From Terebella lapidaria (Eukaryota > Annelida > Polychaeta > Terebellida > Terebellidae): a DNA stretch of 64,000 nt. The notes under the pieces were generated by a model, which saw only the letters and a list, made by a program, of their open reading frames with translations, was not told the DNA's origin and made no database searches. Position numbers and translations under genes: made by a program. This document shows, in pieces, positions 10,613 to 22,834 of this stretch. How positions within the stretch are numbered: position 1 is the first letter of the stretch; every line of letters starts with the position of its first letter. The stretch spans positions 7,787,667 to 7,851,666 of the forward strand of contig OX424568.1 in the NCBI GenBank assembly GCA_949152475.1. The letters are read 5' to 3'.

Positions 10613-11728
10613 TTGTGGGGTTTGTGTAACTCTCCAGCTAGTTTCCAGAGGCTCATGCATCTCTGCATGCATGATGTGGACAACTGCCTAATGTATTTGG
10701 ACGACATTATTGTCTACTCATCATCATACGAGGATCATCTTGTCAGGCTCGGTAAAGTTTTCGATCGGCTTCGGGAGTTCGGTTTGAAATTGAATCCCAA
10801 AAAATGTCAGTTTTTGCGGAAGAAGGTCAAATATCTTGGTCATGTCGTGTCCGCCGCTGGAATCGAGGTTGATCCAGACAAGGTTTCGGCCGTCAGGAAC
10901 ATGAAACCCCCAAAGGACATTGAGGAGCTACAACGGTTTCTCGGATTCATTGGTTTCCAGAGGAGGTTTATTCCCAACCTGTCCAAAGTGGCCAAACCTT
11001 TGACTGATCTTCTGAAAGGCCATGATGTGACAAAGAAACATCGACGTAAGGTTGTGAGTCCTGTTCCATTTGTTTGGGGTGATTCGCAGCAATCCGCATT
11101 CGAACAGCTGATCCAACTTTGTACTTCTGCTCCAATTTTGGCGTATGCAGATTATTCCCTTCCTTTTGAACTCCACGTGGATGCCAGCATGTCTGGTTTG
11201 GGTGCTGTTTTGTATCAGTCCCAGAGTGGTCAGCGTCGAGTTATCGCCTATGCAAGTAGAGGTTTGACACCTTCTGAGTCCAGATATCCTATACACAAGT
11301 TGGAGTTTCTTGCTCTGAAATGGGCAGTAACAGACAAGTTTTATGACTACTTGTATGGTCATACCTTTAAAGTTTGGACTGACAACAATCCTCTTACGTA
11401 TGTCCTTTCTTCAGCCAAGTTGGATGCGACAGGTCACCGGTGGTTGGCTGCGTTGTCTGCTTTTGACTTCTCTGTGTCGTACAAGCCAGGAGCTCACAAT
11501 TGTGATGCAGATATGTTGTCCAGGCTGCCGAGGCAGGAGGATTCAGAAGAGGTTGTTCGGGCTGTCATGCAGTTGAAGGATCAGGAGGCCTATGTTCACT
11601 CCTTGTGTGTCAGTGGTTCGGTGGTTGAGGTTCTCGGTGAAATCCCGGTTATGGATTCAGTCGATGTTCTGAAGCTCCAGCATGAAGACCCAGTTCTTGG
11701 GAAGGTTATTGGGAAGGACATCCAGTGA
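10613..11728 (+). pseudogene. pol: gypsy-1 pol: partial RT and RNase H
   Basis: The frame opens at the RT motif GLCNSPASFQRLM and contains the catalytic YLDDII (about residue 28), the RT thumb/connection, an RNase H domain (ELHVDASMSGLGAVL near residue 185, a conserved Glu in KLEFLALKWA, TDNNPLTY) and the tail SYKPGAHNCDADMLSRLP. The RT fingers and first palm motifs, protease and gag are absent, so it cannot act alone. The direct repeat GTGTAACTCT at 10593 and 10624 marks the deletion area. The frame ends at a TGA in the first copy of the 89-bp duplication. Confidence 0.9.
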
Positions 11729-11857
11729 AAAACCTTCTGATTTGGACTTGACACAACTGGATAAGGATGCATGAAGACCCAGTTCTTGGGAAGGTTATTG
11801 GGAAGGACATCCAGTGAAAAACCTTCTGATTTGGACTTGACACAACTGGATAAGGAT
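11680..11857 (+). repeat. 89-bp tandem duplication in pol
   Basis: 11680-11768 and 11769-11857 look identical. 89 is not a multiple of three, so the duplication shifts the reading frame between RNase H and integrase. A further one-base change is needed to join the two frames, because the RNase H frame meets TGA while the other continues SSEKPSDLDL. Confidence 0.9.
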
Positions 11858-13587
11858 GTTGTTTTGTTATTGCGTCAATGGGACAAGTTGCATCTTCGGA
11901 ATGGTGTTCTGTTTCGTACAATTCAGAATGAAGGCCATGGGATGGATCAGCTTGTGGTCCCACGTCAGTGTCGATCAATGGTTTTGAGATCTTTGCATGA
12001 TGACATGGCTCATATTGGAAGAGACAGAACTGCAGATTTGCTCCGATCCCGTTTCTACTGGCCTGGTATGTTTGTGGATGTCGAGGAGTATGTCAAGAAC
12101 TGTACTCGGTGTATATGTCGTAAGGTTCCTGGTGATAAGGCTCCGTTGATTTCTATGACTTCTTCATACCCTATGGAGTTGGTCTGTATTGATTTCTTGA
12201 CTGTAGAACCTTCCAAGGGGTACGAAAACATCTTGGTCATGACTGATCACTTCTCGAAGTTTTCTCAAGCGTACCCAACAAGAAATCAATCAGCCAAGAC
12301 AACAGCTCGGGTTCTGTTTGATCAGTTCGTGGTGCATTATGGTGTTCCTGCAAAGTTGCACAGTGATCAAGGACGGAATTTTGAATCCCGAGTGATCAAG
12401 GAGTTGTGTCACCTTATGGGCATTAGTAAATCCAGGACTACTCCATATCATGCCATGGGGAATGGTATCGTTGAACGGTTCAACAGGACTTTGTTGCAAA
12501 TGCTTGGTACATTGGAGTCCGACAAGAAGAAGAACTGGAAGGACTACCTACCATCTGTCGTACACTCGTACAATTGTACCAAACACCCATCTTCGGGTTT
12601 TTCTCCCTACAAACTTATGTTTGGTCGTGACCCTAAGCTCCCTGTCGATCTTCAGTTCGGTTTGTCTCCGGATGGTGAAACCCAGAGTTTCAGCAAGTTT
12701 GTGGAAGATCTGGATGAGCAGTTACGGTATTCCTGGGAATTGGCAGCAAAGAATCAGCAGGTTGCGTCGGGTAGACAGAAGGATCACTATGATCAGAAAC
12801 AACGTGGTGTTATGCTGCAGGTTGGTGATCGGGTTCTCATCAGGAATGTTGGGTTGAAAGTCGTCACAAGCTTGCGGATAAGTGGCAGGATGTGGTCTAT
12901 GTTGTGCAAGGGCAACCAAATTCTGAGATCCCTGTGTTCCGTGTCTCTCCAGAGGGGGGAGGAAAGTGTAAGGTTTTACATCGGAATTTATTGCTTCCCA
13001 TCTCTTCTAAGGTGGAAACCGGGACAAGACCCATCGCTACTCCACGTGTTACCCGTCGTAAGACCAGGCAGTCTATTCCATTAGTCGGTTCAGGATCTGA
13101 GTCCTCTGAGTCTGAATCGTCAGACGAAGATTTTGTTGTTCTGGTTCCTGTGGTTGCTCCAGCAGATGAGGCCAGACTTGAGTCTTCTAACTCAGAGTCC
13201 GAAATGATTGAGGATCCTGTGTTGTCAGATGGTCAGCTTTCACCAGTTCCTTTAGTTCAGGATAGCCCTGTCGGCAGTGTGGCTTCACCACAGCTGGTCG
13301 ATATTAGCCCTGTTGGCAGTGTGGCTTCACCTCAACTGGTCGATCAGCAGTCTGATCCAGAGGACAGTCCTGTCCCAATTCCACAACCTCGTCGTAGTGT
13401 CCGGGAGCGCAAGCCACCAGCACGGTTCCAGTCGGATGGATGGATTTTAAACCACACTAACACTTCGGCACCTTCTGCTCCTGAGTGGATGCAGAAAGCA
13501 CAATTTCTTTTAAATGTTGCCATTAACTACTCACATTTGCCTGAATCGGTGTTGTTGGAAGTTATTTCCATGGTTAAGGGCACATAG
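11771..13587 (+). pseudogene. pol: gypsy-1 pol: integrase and C-terminal tail
   Basis: The zinc-binding HHCC region (HDDMAHIGRDRTADLL ... NCTRCICRK) is followed by a catalytic core with D in LVCIDF, D in HSDQGRNF and E in GIVERFNRTLL. Around 12860, after VLIRNVGLK, one base is missing: the original frame resumes as HKLADKWQDVVYVVQGQP and stays open to MVKGT at 13587. The tail is Ser/Glu/Pro-rich and contains a duplicated SPVGSVASPQLVD. Integrase would insert the cDNA in the nucleus; this copy would yield a truncated protein. Confidence 0.9.
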
Positions 13588-13677
13588 GTTTTTGCGACTA
13601 ACATATTGGCACCGTTACTTCAGGGATTAATCTTAATTCTCATTTATTATGGGAATATGTAATTAAGATTTAATTTG

Positions 13678-13690
13678 GTGAGGGAGGATG
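13678..13690 (+). promoter_or_regulatory. Polypurine tract of gypsy-1
   Basis: GGTGAGGGAGGATG directly abuts the 3' LTR, as expected for the plus-strand primer. Confidence 0.8.
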
Positions 13691-14235
13691 TGACAGTGAG
13701 TGTTGGTGTTGCCACCTAGTGGTTTTGAATGTGTATGAATGTGTGTGTGTGCTGCCACCTGTAGAGTGAATGTTTGTGTCTGGTCTCACTTTTACTTAGT
13801 TACTGTTTGTTTATTGTTGATCACATGACTATGTGATATTTTGGCGGGAGTTTTTACTTTGTTCACTTGCACTTTGAAAGTCAGAGAGGAAACATCTGAT
13901 CGATTTTCCTCGTTACTTTATATGTTGCACTGCGCCATCATTTTACAAACCATCAACGATCATTACATCATTGATCATTACTTCATTCATCTTTATTTGG
14001 ATCATCACACGTTTGATCAGGTCAGTTCATTCTCATGCTCATAATGTATTTTAATGCTATTCATTATCATATTTTACTCGTAGAAGGTTAGGGGAATTAG
14101 ATTTCATTTATATGTGTAGTGGTTGTTCGATTATCAACCATTCTGCATTATTTCATTGCAGGCTGTATTATACACGAATAAACCCTCGAATCGAATCAAG
14201 CAAGTGTTTGTTATTACAACACCACCGCTATTACA
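13691..14235 (+). repeat. 3' LTR of gypsy-1
   Basis: 545-bp copy of 10002-10546, followed by the target duplication ATGTG (14236-14240). Confidence 0.95.
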
Positions 14236-14445
14236 ATGTGAGGCCAATCTCCTCGTAGAAACCCAATTGAAACAAAGTAGTCACAGACTTTGCCAATTTG
14301 ATTTGATGGTGAAGTGATCATCAATTTCAAGGCAGCTGTTATATGGTTTTAAATGCCTAATATAATATACTTGGTATTGATATGCCTGATATAATATACT
14401 TGGGTTTGATTGCTCGGAACAAAAATTATGCCTGGTAGTGGTACT
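14236..14445 (-). pseudogene. Start of the Helitron-type Rep relic, upstream of the LTR insertion
   Basis: On the minus strand the block YFVSIGFLRGDWP reads directly into the target duplication and, across the LTR element, into HIHCLF at 9999. Nothing recognisable lies between this block and the inner end of the right inverted repeat, so the protein's N-terminus is already lost. Confidence 0.5.
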
Positions 14446-15184
14446 GTTTATTTTAAAGTGTGAGTGAGTGCTATTAAACAGGTTTGTTTGCATGTGTTTT
14501 ATTAATTAGTCCTTATCTTGGCTTTTGGACAGTTGGATAGCTTTAAACTGGCCAATCACCATCTACACACAAAAGTATTTCTTCAGGTAGCACTCTCATA
14601 CCCCAAACCCCAGGAATGGCCACCAAAATTGCCTTCTTATTTTGAATATGTGATGGTTATTGGCGCTTATTTGCGAAATCGAGCTATCGTTTGGCAGCCA
14701 TCTTGGATTCTGAGCATCTTCGAACCATCCAATCATGAAACTGGTTATTAATTTGGAATCCTCATACCCCAAAACCCAGGGTTAGACACCAAAATTGGTT
14801 TCCTATCTCAATTTGGCAGGAAGTTATGAGCATTCATGTAAAAATGGCGAGAATTTGGCGGCCATCTTGGATTTTTTCCATTTTCGGGACGTTTGAATTG
14901 GTATTATTAGTATTGTTATGAAGAATATATCTCCATATAACTAAATGTCACCTTAATAGACCAAAAGCATCATGCCGGGAGGATAATTTTTTTTCCCCTA
15001 AAATACCTAATTTTCGATGTCGGCCATTTTGAAAAAGGCCATAAAAAAGTTAGCCCGGGAGAAAATTTTACACACCCTCTGAAAAAGGTTGTCTTAGACC
15101 ATCATGAAGCCATATCAATCGATAGAAAAAGTCTGTACTACATTTCCACCCTGAGTGCCATATGCTCAATATTCCTCCTGACTA
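14446..15184 (-). repeat. Right ~730-bp inverted repeat
   Basis: Inverted partner of 7009-7738. Its outer end carries an extra ATATTGAGCATATGGCACTC-type stretch between TCAGGAGGAA and CAGGGTGG relative to the left arm. Confidence 0.85.
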
Positions 15185-17214
15185 ATACGTACTCATACGT
15201 GATCACCAGCAATCCTAAGTGCTAACGTTAATGCCTGATATGCTTCAACAGATAAACATGAGAGAATACGTGTACATAGCATTGATTGTTATCGTATCCG
15301 ATACTACAGTGTCTGATAAAGCTGTCGAATTATGGGTGTCATGAAAAGATCAAGATACTTGACCAGTTTGATTGATATTATGTAATAATATAATGTAATG
15401 TAATTTTCACCCTCGAGTACACCATGCAAGTACCATTACTGACTTTTTAGAGGTTAACTACTTAAGTAGAAGTAACTAAATTGTTTGGTACCCATTGTCT
15501 GTATGTTTTAAAGTTTAACCAGAATGATTTTTTTATTTAGTGTCATTATCAAAGACGGGGGTCTGGGGAGCATGTCTGTTTTCACAAAACTCAAATATCT
15601 TGAATAGTTACTATTACAGGCTCTGTAAGTCTCGTTCGTCTTATGTCGTCAAATAACATAATTGGGTACGTAATCTAGTACATCCGGATCCAAACAATGC
15701 CACGTGGTCACTTTTGCCGGATTTCCGTGGGTTCAGAAGCACCGCAGAAAAAGATGATTTGGAATAGAATAATAAACCTTTTTATTTTCCATGAAATGGC
15801 TCTCTGTTACTTATTTGTGTTGAATATAGGAGGATAGATATTATTTGAATAACTCACATTGCCTCTTTATATTAGCATAGTGTTTGAAATTGATAGTGCG
15901 ATTTTCGACCCTTAGATTGCTGATGATTAAATTTTACTGGTGATGTTATGATATAAATGGTGCCAAAAAATACACAACAACACGTGCGGCTCATGAAACT
16001 GTTGATAAGTAGTATACTACTACAGTCCATAAAAGATACTGTGTCTAAAATATACAAACACAGCATATTCACGCTCTGTAATGAGCAGGAAATATTCGAT
16101 GAAACTATAAAAATAGACCAGTTCAAACCAACTAGTATCTGTTGAAATTTGTGAAGTGAGTTTCTTGTGTATTCCCGATAAATTGCTTTTATATAGTGTC
16201 AAACCGCGTGTATCCAACTTACATGATTGGGCCGAAAATTTGGCGGGAAATTCGAATGGTCCCAAAATTACGAAATAACGCAAAATAGCGTGACGTTTTA
16301 AATCTCGCTTACAGACCCTATACGATGGTTTGTTTATGATACGTCCCATTGACCTTTCAGGGTCATATGCAAGTGTGCAAATCAACACATGATGACGTCA
16401 TAGGAGCCACTCAAACATAATGAGCTCATTCTAACTAGTACTGCATAATATTCGCGAACGCAAACACAATTATTTTTTCCATGAAATGATTGAATACGGA
16501 AAATATTCAAATTCAAAAAATATTCTTTGGTGGCATGGCGAACAGAATCGGAATATGGCCCTTAGCAACCATGTTGCTATGGGGATTATGTTGCGAACTA
16601 CTCATAATTCCACATTATTTCTCAAATTTTGTTAGATTATGATCCTTCTAAAAACTGTTAACAGAAAGCAGCATATTGACAACTGGTTGCTATGGTGAAT
16701 TGGTGATGCTAGGTCTGACTGTGTACCCTTGACAACATGCTCGCATGACATAGAAATGACTATGCATTACCACGAAACAAAGCAGTAGCTGGTGGGATTC
16801 TTCATTTATAATGTAAGCATTGCATAATTAAGGTTAGGATGGCTAATTATAATGTTTGAATCCTATGACGTAACTAATATATAATTATAATAAAAGAGGT
16901 CCACGAAAATGCAGATAGATTGAAAAAAGTAATTCACAAAGATGATATCTCGGGTTGTGATTGAGATTTTCGAATTTTGTAAAAATCCAAAATGATCAAT
17001 GTAATTATCTGCACGATATAGATACATAAATATGATACGTTCTGGTTAGGTTGAATATGGTGAACATTGTATTTTCATGTTATAATTCCTGACATTGAAT
17101 TGCAGGGTACGTATGGTGTGAAAACGTAGATCCACTGGTATTATATATTGTTTTGACAATGTAAAATTATAAGAAAAATTTCAACTCCAGGCTGATAGCA
17201 CAGGCTTATTCTAA

Positions 17215-17622
17215 TTATGATGAAATAATTCGTGGTGAATGCCTCAGCTCTGCCAAGGAAGGTCCAGTGCAATGCTGCAAATTTTCACCTTCCTTTATCA
17301 AATGACATACATACACGTGCACGTTCGATCCTCGACTTTCTTCGAAATTTCTTGATTCCATGAAAAACGTTTCGACAAGATGACACGATATTTTAGTAAC
17401 CCTCAATTTGAACGCAGTCACGACTTTGCAAACGATGGGATTGCAGACATAAAGTTCCGGTGCCCCTCTGAGGCATAAATAGTGTCCAAATTGCTGTGTA
17501 ATTTGATCTACGCACTGCAACTCACTGGTGTTGTTATGATATAAATGCAAACCAGACATGGACAAAACTGTTCCAGCTGTCCTGCAGTCATCATTCCCCG
17601 ATAATATGTTTGCGTGATGCAT
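17215..17622 (-). CDS. Hypothetical 135-residue frame
   Basis: An open frame with nine cysteines, including DQITQQFGHYLCLRGAPELY followed by VCNPIVCKVV. The corresponding DNA in unit 4 (about 49110-49330) reads CKDRITQQFEH...PCKMVV with an internal stop, and unit 3 retains only ITQQL. The partial similarity suggests an old exon, but no family is recognised and there is no signal peptide. It may be chance. Confidence 0.2.
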   Translation of the reverse strand: MHHANILSGNDDCRTAGTVLSMSGLHLYHNNTSELQCVDQITQQFGHYLCLRGAPELYVCNPIVCKVVTAFKLRVTKISCHLVETFFMESRNFEESRGSNVHVYVCHLIKEGENLQHCTGPSLAELRHSPRIISS

Positions 17623-20600
17623 ATTTCATACTGGTCAAAACTAGCTTACACCAACAATATAGCGAACTGGAACTGACAACGCTCTTTACAATATCCTGTA
17701 AATATTATAGCGTTATTCTATAGACGTTAATAATGGAATGAATACGTGATCCTATGACCGAACATCCAAACGATGTTAACTAGTAGTCAAATATCTAAAA
17801 TATCTACCCAATATAAATACGGGTTGTTACGACTGAACAAGAAGCGGGAACACTACACTACATGCAGCATGTCGGGTAGGATGTTATATTTATAATTATA
17901 GTCTTCTAAAATAATAAGTTAAAATTATCATTACCAACATTATTGTCCAAGATTCTTTGCATTTGACTAGCAATAGAAGAGCAAGCGAAGAACACAAAAC
18001 CTGACCACATGTTAGATTCACACCGTGTGTAGACTTCTGGGACATAGGAATCTTTGCCATATTCTACCTTTGTGTGAACCTCAACCCACCTGGGGCCAGA
18101 AAAGTTTCCATAGGATCAAATTGTAGCAATGTACCCTGTAATTCGAGGTCCAAAGTATCAAACTGAACAGTAGGTGTCAGATGAAGCACCAGATTTTCTG
18201 AAAATCTATTTCTCGCTATCGCTCTCCTGACATTAGAATAACTATTTATAACCAGTTATCCCAGATTTATCTGAATTAGATCGACCAGACAGGTATCATA
18301 ATAAACAGTGGGCTGAAGTGTTCATACACATGATCAGAATTAGCACACAGCAGCATTGGCATGGGTATCTACGTGTATGCGTGCATCTGCAGAGCCACAA
18401 ATCACAACTAAACCAATAATAAGCGTCAGTTTTTTTAGATGAAATTAGGATGATTATGTCGTGTCTACAATAACGGTTCTCAGTACAACTGAGAAACCCT
18501 GATAAGATGTGCTTGCGAAATGAAAGCATAAACCCATTACGACCACTGCCACATGATTTTGATGATACCAATAAAAAGGATAGGATGAAACAATTTTTGG
18601 ACTGGAAACAACTGCAGACCAAATCGTTTTTCAACAAGAGACACACTAGCGAACGATGTTGCATGTGCTCTCAAAGATAGAACATGACCATTTTCTCCGT
18701 GAGTCAGGTAGTGTCGATAATTTCAATATAATATGAAATCAGATTATGTACAATACCGAAGAGGATCAAATGGAAACAAGTTCCATAAAATGTTCTCGAT
18801 TTTGCCTGACACCGGACTCGGTTTTGTTTCCTTGGACACTTTACTCCTGGGTTCCATATTTTTTCTGAAATCTGAACATTGTCTGGAAATAATACAAACA
18901 ACATGTCAAACAACATGTTTGTTTTGCCCAGTTCATATGATTGTTTGCTCAATTTAAACGATTTTGATTAACCATATGTTGCACACATGACAAGCAGCCA
19001 CCAGAAGTACAAAATGGAGCTAGTTTCATAGCACGGTTAGTTTCACAACATATTAGGCACATACCTATGAATGAACAGTCATGGTATTCCATTAATTCCC
19101 AAACCTTTGCAATCAAAAATGCAATACACATTTAGAATGTAGTTTCTCATTGCTACATTCCTATATACACATGAATTATTATCACACAAAAATGTTTACC
19201 TGTTGGTGACCAATTTGTTGAGTTCATGGTCTCGACTCACCTGCTGGGACTCTTTTCTCACACCATATAATGTTGTCTAGGTAACCGAAATCGACTGTAA
19301 TCTGCATTTTTATGACATGTGATTTCCATTGATCACAATGGCAGCTAACGACTCTACTCGTCCAAACTATCAATTCATACACGTGCGGTTCAATAAGAGA
19401 TTAACTAGATATCAAATTGTATGCAACAGATGAATCATGGATACGTCCATTGTGTCTGCATTCGTTATTGCACTAGGGCAGATATTTCCAGATACTCTCA
19501 CCTGATGATGATCATCACACCTCGTGAAAAGTCAGCACATGATACCTTGAACTATGCATATTGCCCAGCACGTCTGACAGCTTAATGGACCCCGCACAGT
19601 CGTAAAATCACTGCCCTGATTTCCAATGGACCACACATAGTCGTAAAAATCACTGTACTGATTTTCAACGTATCTGGTGGAAAAACGAAACTACGACTCA
19701 TTGTATGACACCTGAAGGGAAGGTTTATCTATATATGAGCCTGTATTTTTATATTTATTGTATACACAAATAGATAATATATATGTACTTATTTAGATTG
19801 TTTCATGATCCTGGTGTGAAGTTCATGATGATCATCAAGAACAACTTCGGAGTACGTGTTGTGTTCACAAACATGTTCAGAAATAAGACACTTGGATGAT
19901 CTTGAGATAACCATAAGGTATATATCGTAACACGTGATAACAAGCAAAACTTTGGAAGCCCGACAAAGTTATTCGATGAGTTTATACTTGTAGTGAAATA
20001 AAATACGATTTCCAGCTTATAGACATTTTTTTCAAACATATTTGATTGCTTGATCGCTTCATATTCAAACATATTTTATTTCAGAGTTTTACGATTCTGA
20101 TATACCACCTGTTCCCATACCCGATATCAGCTGGATGGAGCACACCAGATGTATGGGACATGCACTCACTTTTCTATCTCTTCTCAACTAATCCAATAAG
20201 AAGTTCATATTTCATTTCACTGCGAAGAATGACCCCAATTAAACCTAGTTATGTAGCGGATTGAATGAATATGATGTTCATAGTTCAACTGGACAAATGG
20301 AAATGCAAATTCCACATTTTGTTCATACACGTAGCAGCATCAGTATTGCTAACGTCATGAAAACTGATAGATGTAGTCTCTAGTGGAGAATCCAGATTAT
20401 CAATATGTCAGTGTTACCTCTGACCGAAAAAATAAAACGAGTAGAGTCATATCCTGGCTAGCATTATATCTTATTGGGAAGTTCTAACTCAATTTATCCA
20501 ATTATGCACAAAAACTAGCAAAGCCGATATAGAACACATACATCATTCCATAGCCGACGATAAGACAATTCTGACATTCGCCAGAGTGTGCTTTTGTTAT

Positions 20601-20999
20601 ATTTTAAATTTTAGCAATAGTTTCTAGTTGCATGAAATATTCATATTTGCGGGATCAAAAGCTAATTTTTACCATCGATTATTAGAACGTTGAATTCCTG
20701 GTAAAAATGATCGTTTCCCATTGTACAGCCATCGTGTATTTTTCATAATATGTAATCCATTCAACTCCAGTGTCATTGAACGACATTTGTTTTGCAATAT
20801 ACAGCCATTACAACATCCCCGCGCAGATTCCTTGATCGAGATGGGATGGTCCTCGCGGATGAGCTAATTTGATATAAAACTATGCAATAGATAAATCATG
20901 GACACATGTCATGTACTCTGTCTGCATCCATTACTCCACTAGGATAGTTATTTCTAGATGGCAATACCTAATACTGCAACCATCACCTAATATTGACCA

Positions 21000-21110
21000 C
21001 AACACTTCATTGACATGCAGCACATGATCCTCTACCAATCCATATTGTCTAACTCGTCTGAAGCTCCATCGGTTTCACACAGTCCCATAAAGTCATGACA
21101 CAGTGCATGG
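21000..21110 (-). pseudogene. Recurrent exon-like frame, copy B
   Basis: Carries QMPCT then, after a stop and a frame change, FRRVRQYGLVEDHVLHVNEV. Aligns with the frames at 5158-5259 and 25531-25650. Broken by stops, hence a relic. Confidence 0.3.
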
Positions 21111-22522
21111 CATCTGAGGTTGAACCAGGTCGTCTACATACAATGTTTGTGTGTACACATATATCTATATAAATATATTTCCCTTAATTTTGCGGGAAAG
21201 GTCACCAGGACAATATATTTAACCCTGCTGATCGTCTACATTGCCTCACATATCACCAATGAGTAGTAGTGGTAGTGACTCGATAAGTCAATAGAGGGGC
21301 AGTATGGAATTCTGGAGCCTGTCAGAGACAATCGTTGTTATCAACTCTCTGTCAAACGAAATCGCAAAACGTGACCTTAAAAAAATCTACTGCTCGTGTG
21401 GAGAGTGCCAAAATAGTACTACGAAATATACTGCATACATTCTGCTACATATGAAGTAATTAGTCGTTGTGATGATTAACTGTGAAGGTAACACTGACAC
21501 AGAGGAAACATACGCACCGAAACAGAAACACACAGAGTCTGACGCGCCAGTTATTAGAGTATGCACGAAATATTGTTAATATTCTACACATGCTGCGATA
21601 TGTGGTGTTATGTTTACTGTGATTGGTTAATACTGAATTTTGGAATGATTGTGGTTGACTGACATATCATAGAAATGTATATAGAAATGTATAGTACATT
21701 TGTGTGTGAAAAGTCGTCACACAGGCAAGAGTGTGGTCAGTTTCAGTGCTAGGACCGCAGCACGCTTGCGATAGAGAGCGTGCACTTTATGGGGCGGGAT
21801 CAATATCCTCAGCTCTATTCCAATATACAGTATATAATACCATCTTTTCATCAACAGATGGCGTCACAGTCATTTTCCAACGATGCTACTCTTACTAATC
21901 TCACTCTGGTATAGAGAATACATGTTAATTCACCTTTAGGATGTGGTAAGAGTTAAAGACATTTCCGAGACTGGAAAGGCGTAGAAAATGTGATATTTTG
22001 TAGTTTTTGGAAATGCAACACTTGGTGCATAGCTCATGTTGGTTACTTTACAACCAATTTTCGAAATTCATCAATGCATTTACGATGGATTCTGTTCGCA
22101 TTACATTTACTTTCGTGGAAAGGTATATTGCAATAGATTCACATGCATATTATATTTTGATGTAAGATGAAAGGCAGGGTGTGTGTAATGAATAACGATT
22201 TTACATCGCTGTAGATATCATTGCATCTGGTTGTGTCTGGACCAATGAATCGGCGATTATGATTACTTTCCTTATCAAACAACCCCAACTTGATATCAAC
22301 TTTGCAACAACTAGGCAGGTATTTCATAGTGATTTTTATTCAATAAGTTTACCACTTAGGAGCAAAAATACTTTTCTGTTGTGTAACTATTATTTCACTG
22401 TTGCTCAGCTTTGTGAACATCCATGAATATACAGCCGCATCAAAACTAAAACGGGATGCATGATATACTTCAACAGTAAAACAGGAAAGAAGTATAACAT
22501 TTAATGTTATTATGTCGGATAT

Positions 22523-22834
22523 TACAATGTTGAGGATACCATCGACTCGGTAGCCTTTTGGCTTGCGATTAGGTACTTATGTACTTGTCATAAATCTATT
22601 CCATAGGGTTTGTTTCGGATCTCTGAATTATTTTCATAGGTTGTTGGGCAGTTGTATACTAATTCCATTAGGTGTACAGTAGAAACAACTACATTTACCA
22701 CACTGCCCTGATGACGCCAGTGTGTCTTTTGATAAAGTGGCTTCGTTTCTATTGCAAAATGTTGTATTTTATGTTTGTTATTGGAATCATCAAAAATTGG
22801 CTGTATTAGTGGTAATAGATTGATACTTACATTT
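22523..22834 (-). repeat. ~360-bp dispersed repeat, single copy
   Basis: Homologous to 6030-6868. It interrupts a tandem-unit landmark, and the flanks TTACAATGT and TTACAGTGT look like a 9-bp target duplication with one change. This supports a transposable origin. Confidence 0.7.

Larger units (their letters stand above)
10002..14235 (+). mobile_element. Ty3/gypsy LTR retrotransposon 1, internally deleted
   Basis: Two 545-bp LTRs (TGACAG...TTACA) that differ at one noticed position flank a PBS, a truncated pol and a PPT; the 5-bp duplication ATGTG flanks the whole. Gag, protease and the first half of RT are missing: the RT frame begins at the GLCN motif a few tens of bases after the PBS. An 89-bp tandem duplication and a one-base deletion further break pol. 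Near-identical LTRs mean a recent insertion, presumably mobilised by proteins supplied from another copy. Confidence 0.95.
7009..15184. mobile_element. Element with ~730-bp terminal inverted repeats carrying a decayed HUH-Rep/Pif1 gene
   Basis: 7009-7738 and 14446-15184 are inverted copies of each other, about 90% alike by eye, and both end in AGTCAGGAGGAA. The ends are flanked by TA. Between them lies a minus-strand Helitron-type replication protein/helicase relic, itself interrupted by a gypsy LTR element (10002-14235). The whole element sits between the right end of tandem unit 1 and the left end of unit 2. Helitrons do not normally have long inverted repeats, so the combination is odd. 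It could be one composite element, or a Helitron gene caught between two opposed repeats. Confidence 0.65.
15185..22340 (+). repeat. Tandem unit 2 (paralogous block)
   Basis: The order is as follows: a TGCCTGATATGCTTCAACAG segment near 15232; a TTTTCACCTT...TATCAAATGACATA segment near 17280; a CCTGTAATTCGAGGTCCAAA segment near 18135; GATATACCACCTGTTCCC near 20098; CAGGACAATATATTTAACCC near 21209; and a GGTTGTGTCTGGACC segment near 22227. The same order recurs in units 3 and 4. The part around 19200-19760 is a further weaker copy of the 4860-5340 segment. No gene is confidently recognisable; sequence between landmarks is AT-rich with only short frames. Confidence 0.6.

Noticed and set aside
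13900..14045. 67-codon frame present twice (10152-10355 and 13841-14044)
   Set aside because: It lies within the two LTRs and is duplicated for that reason only.
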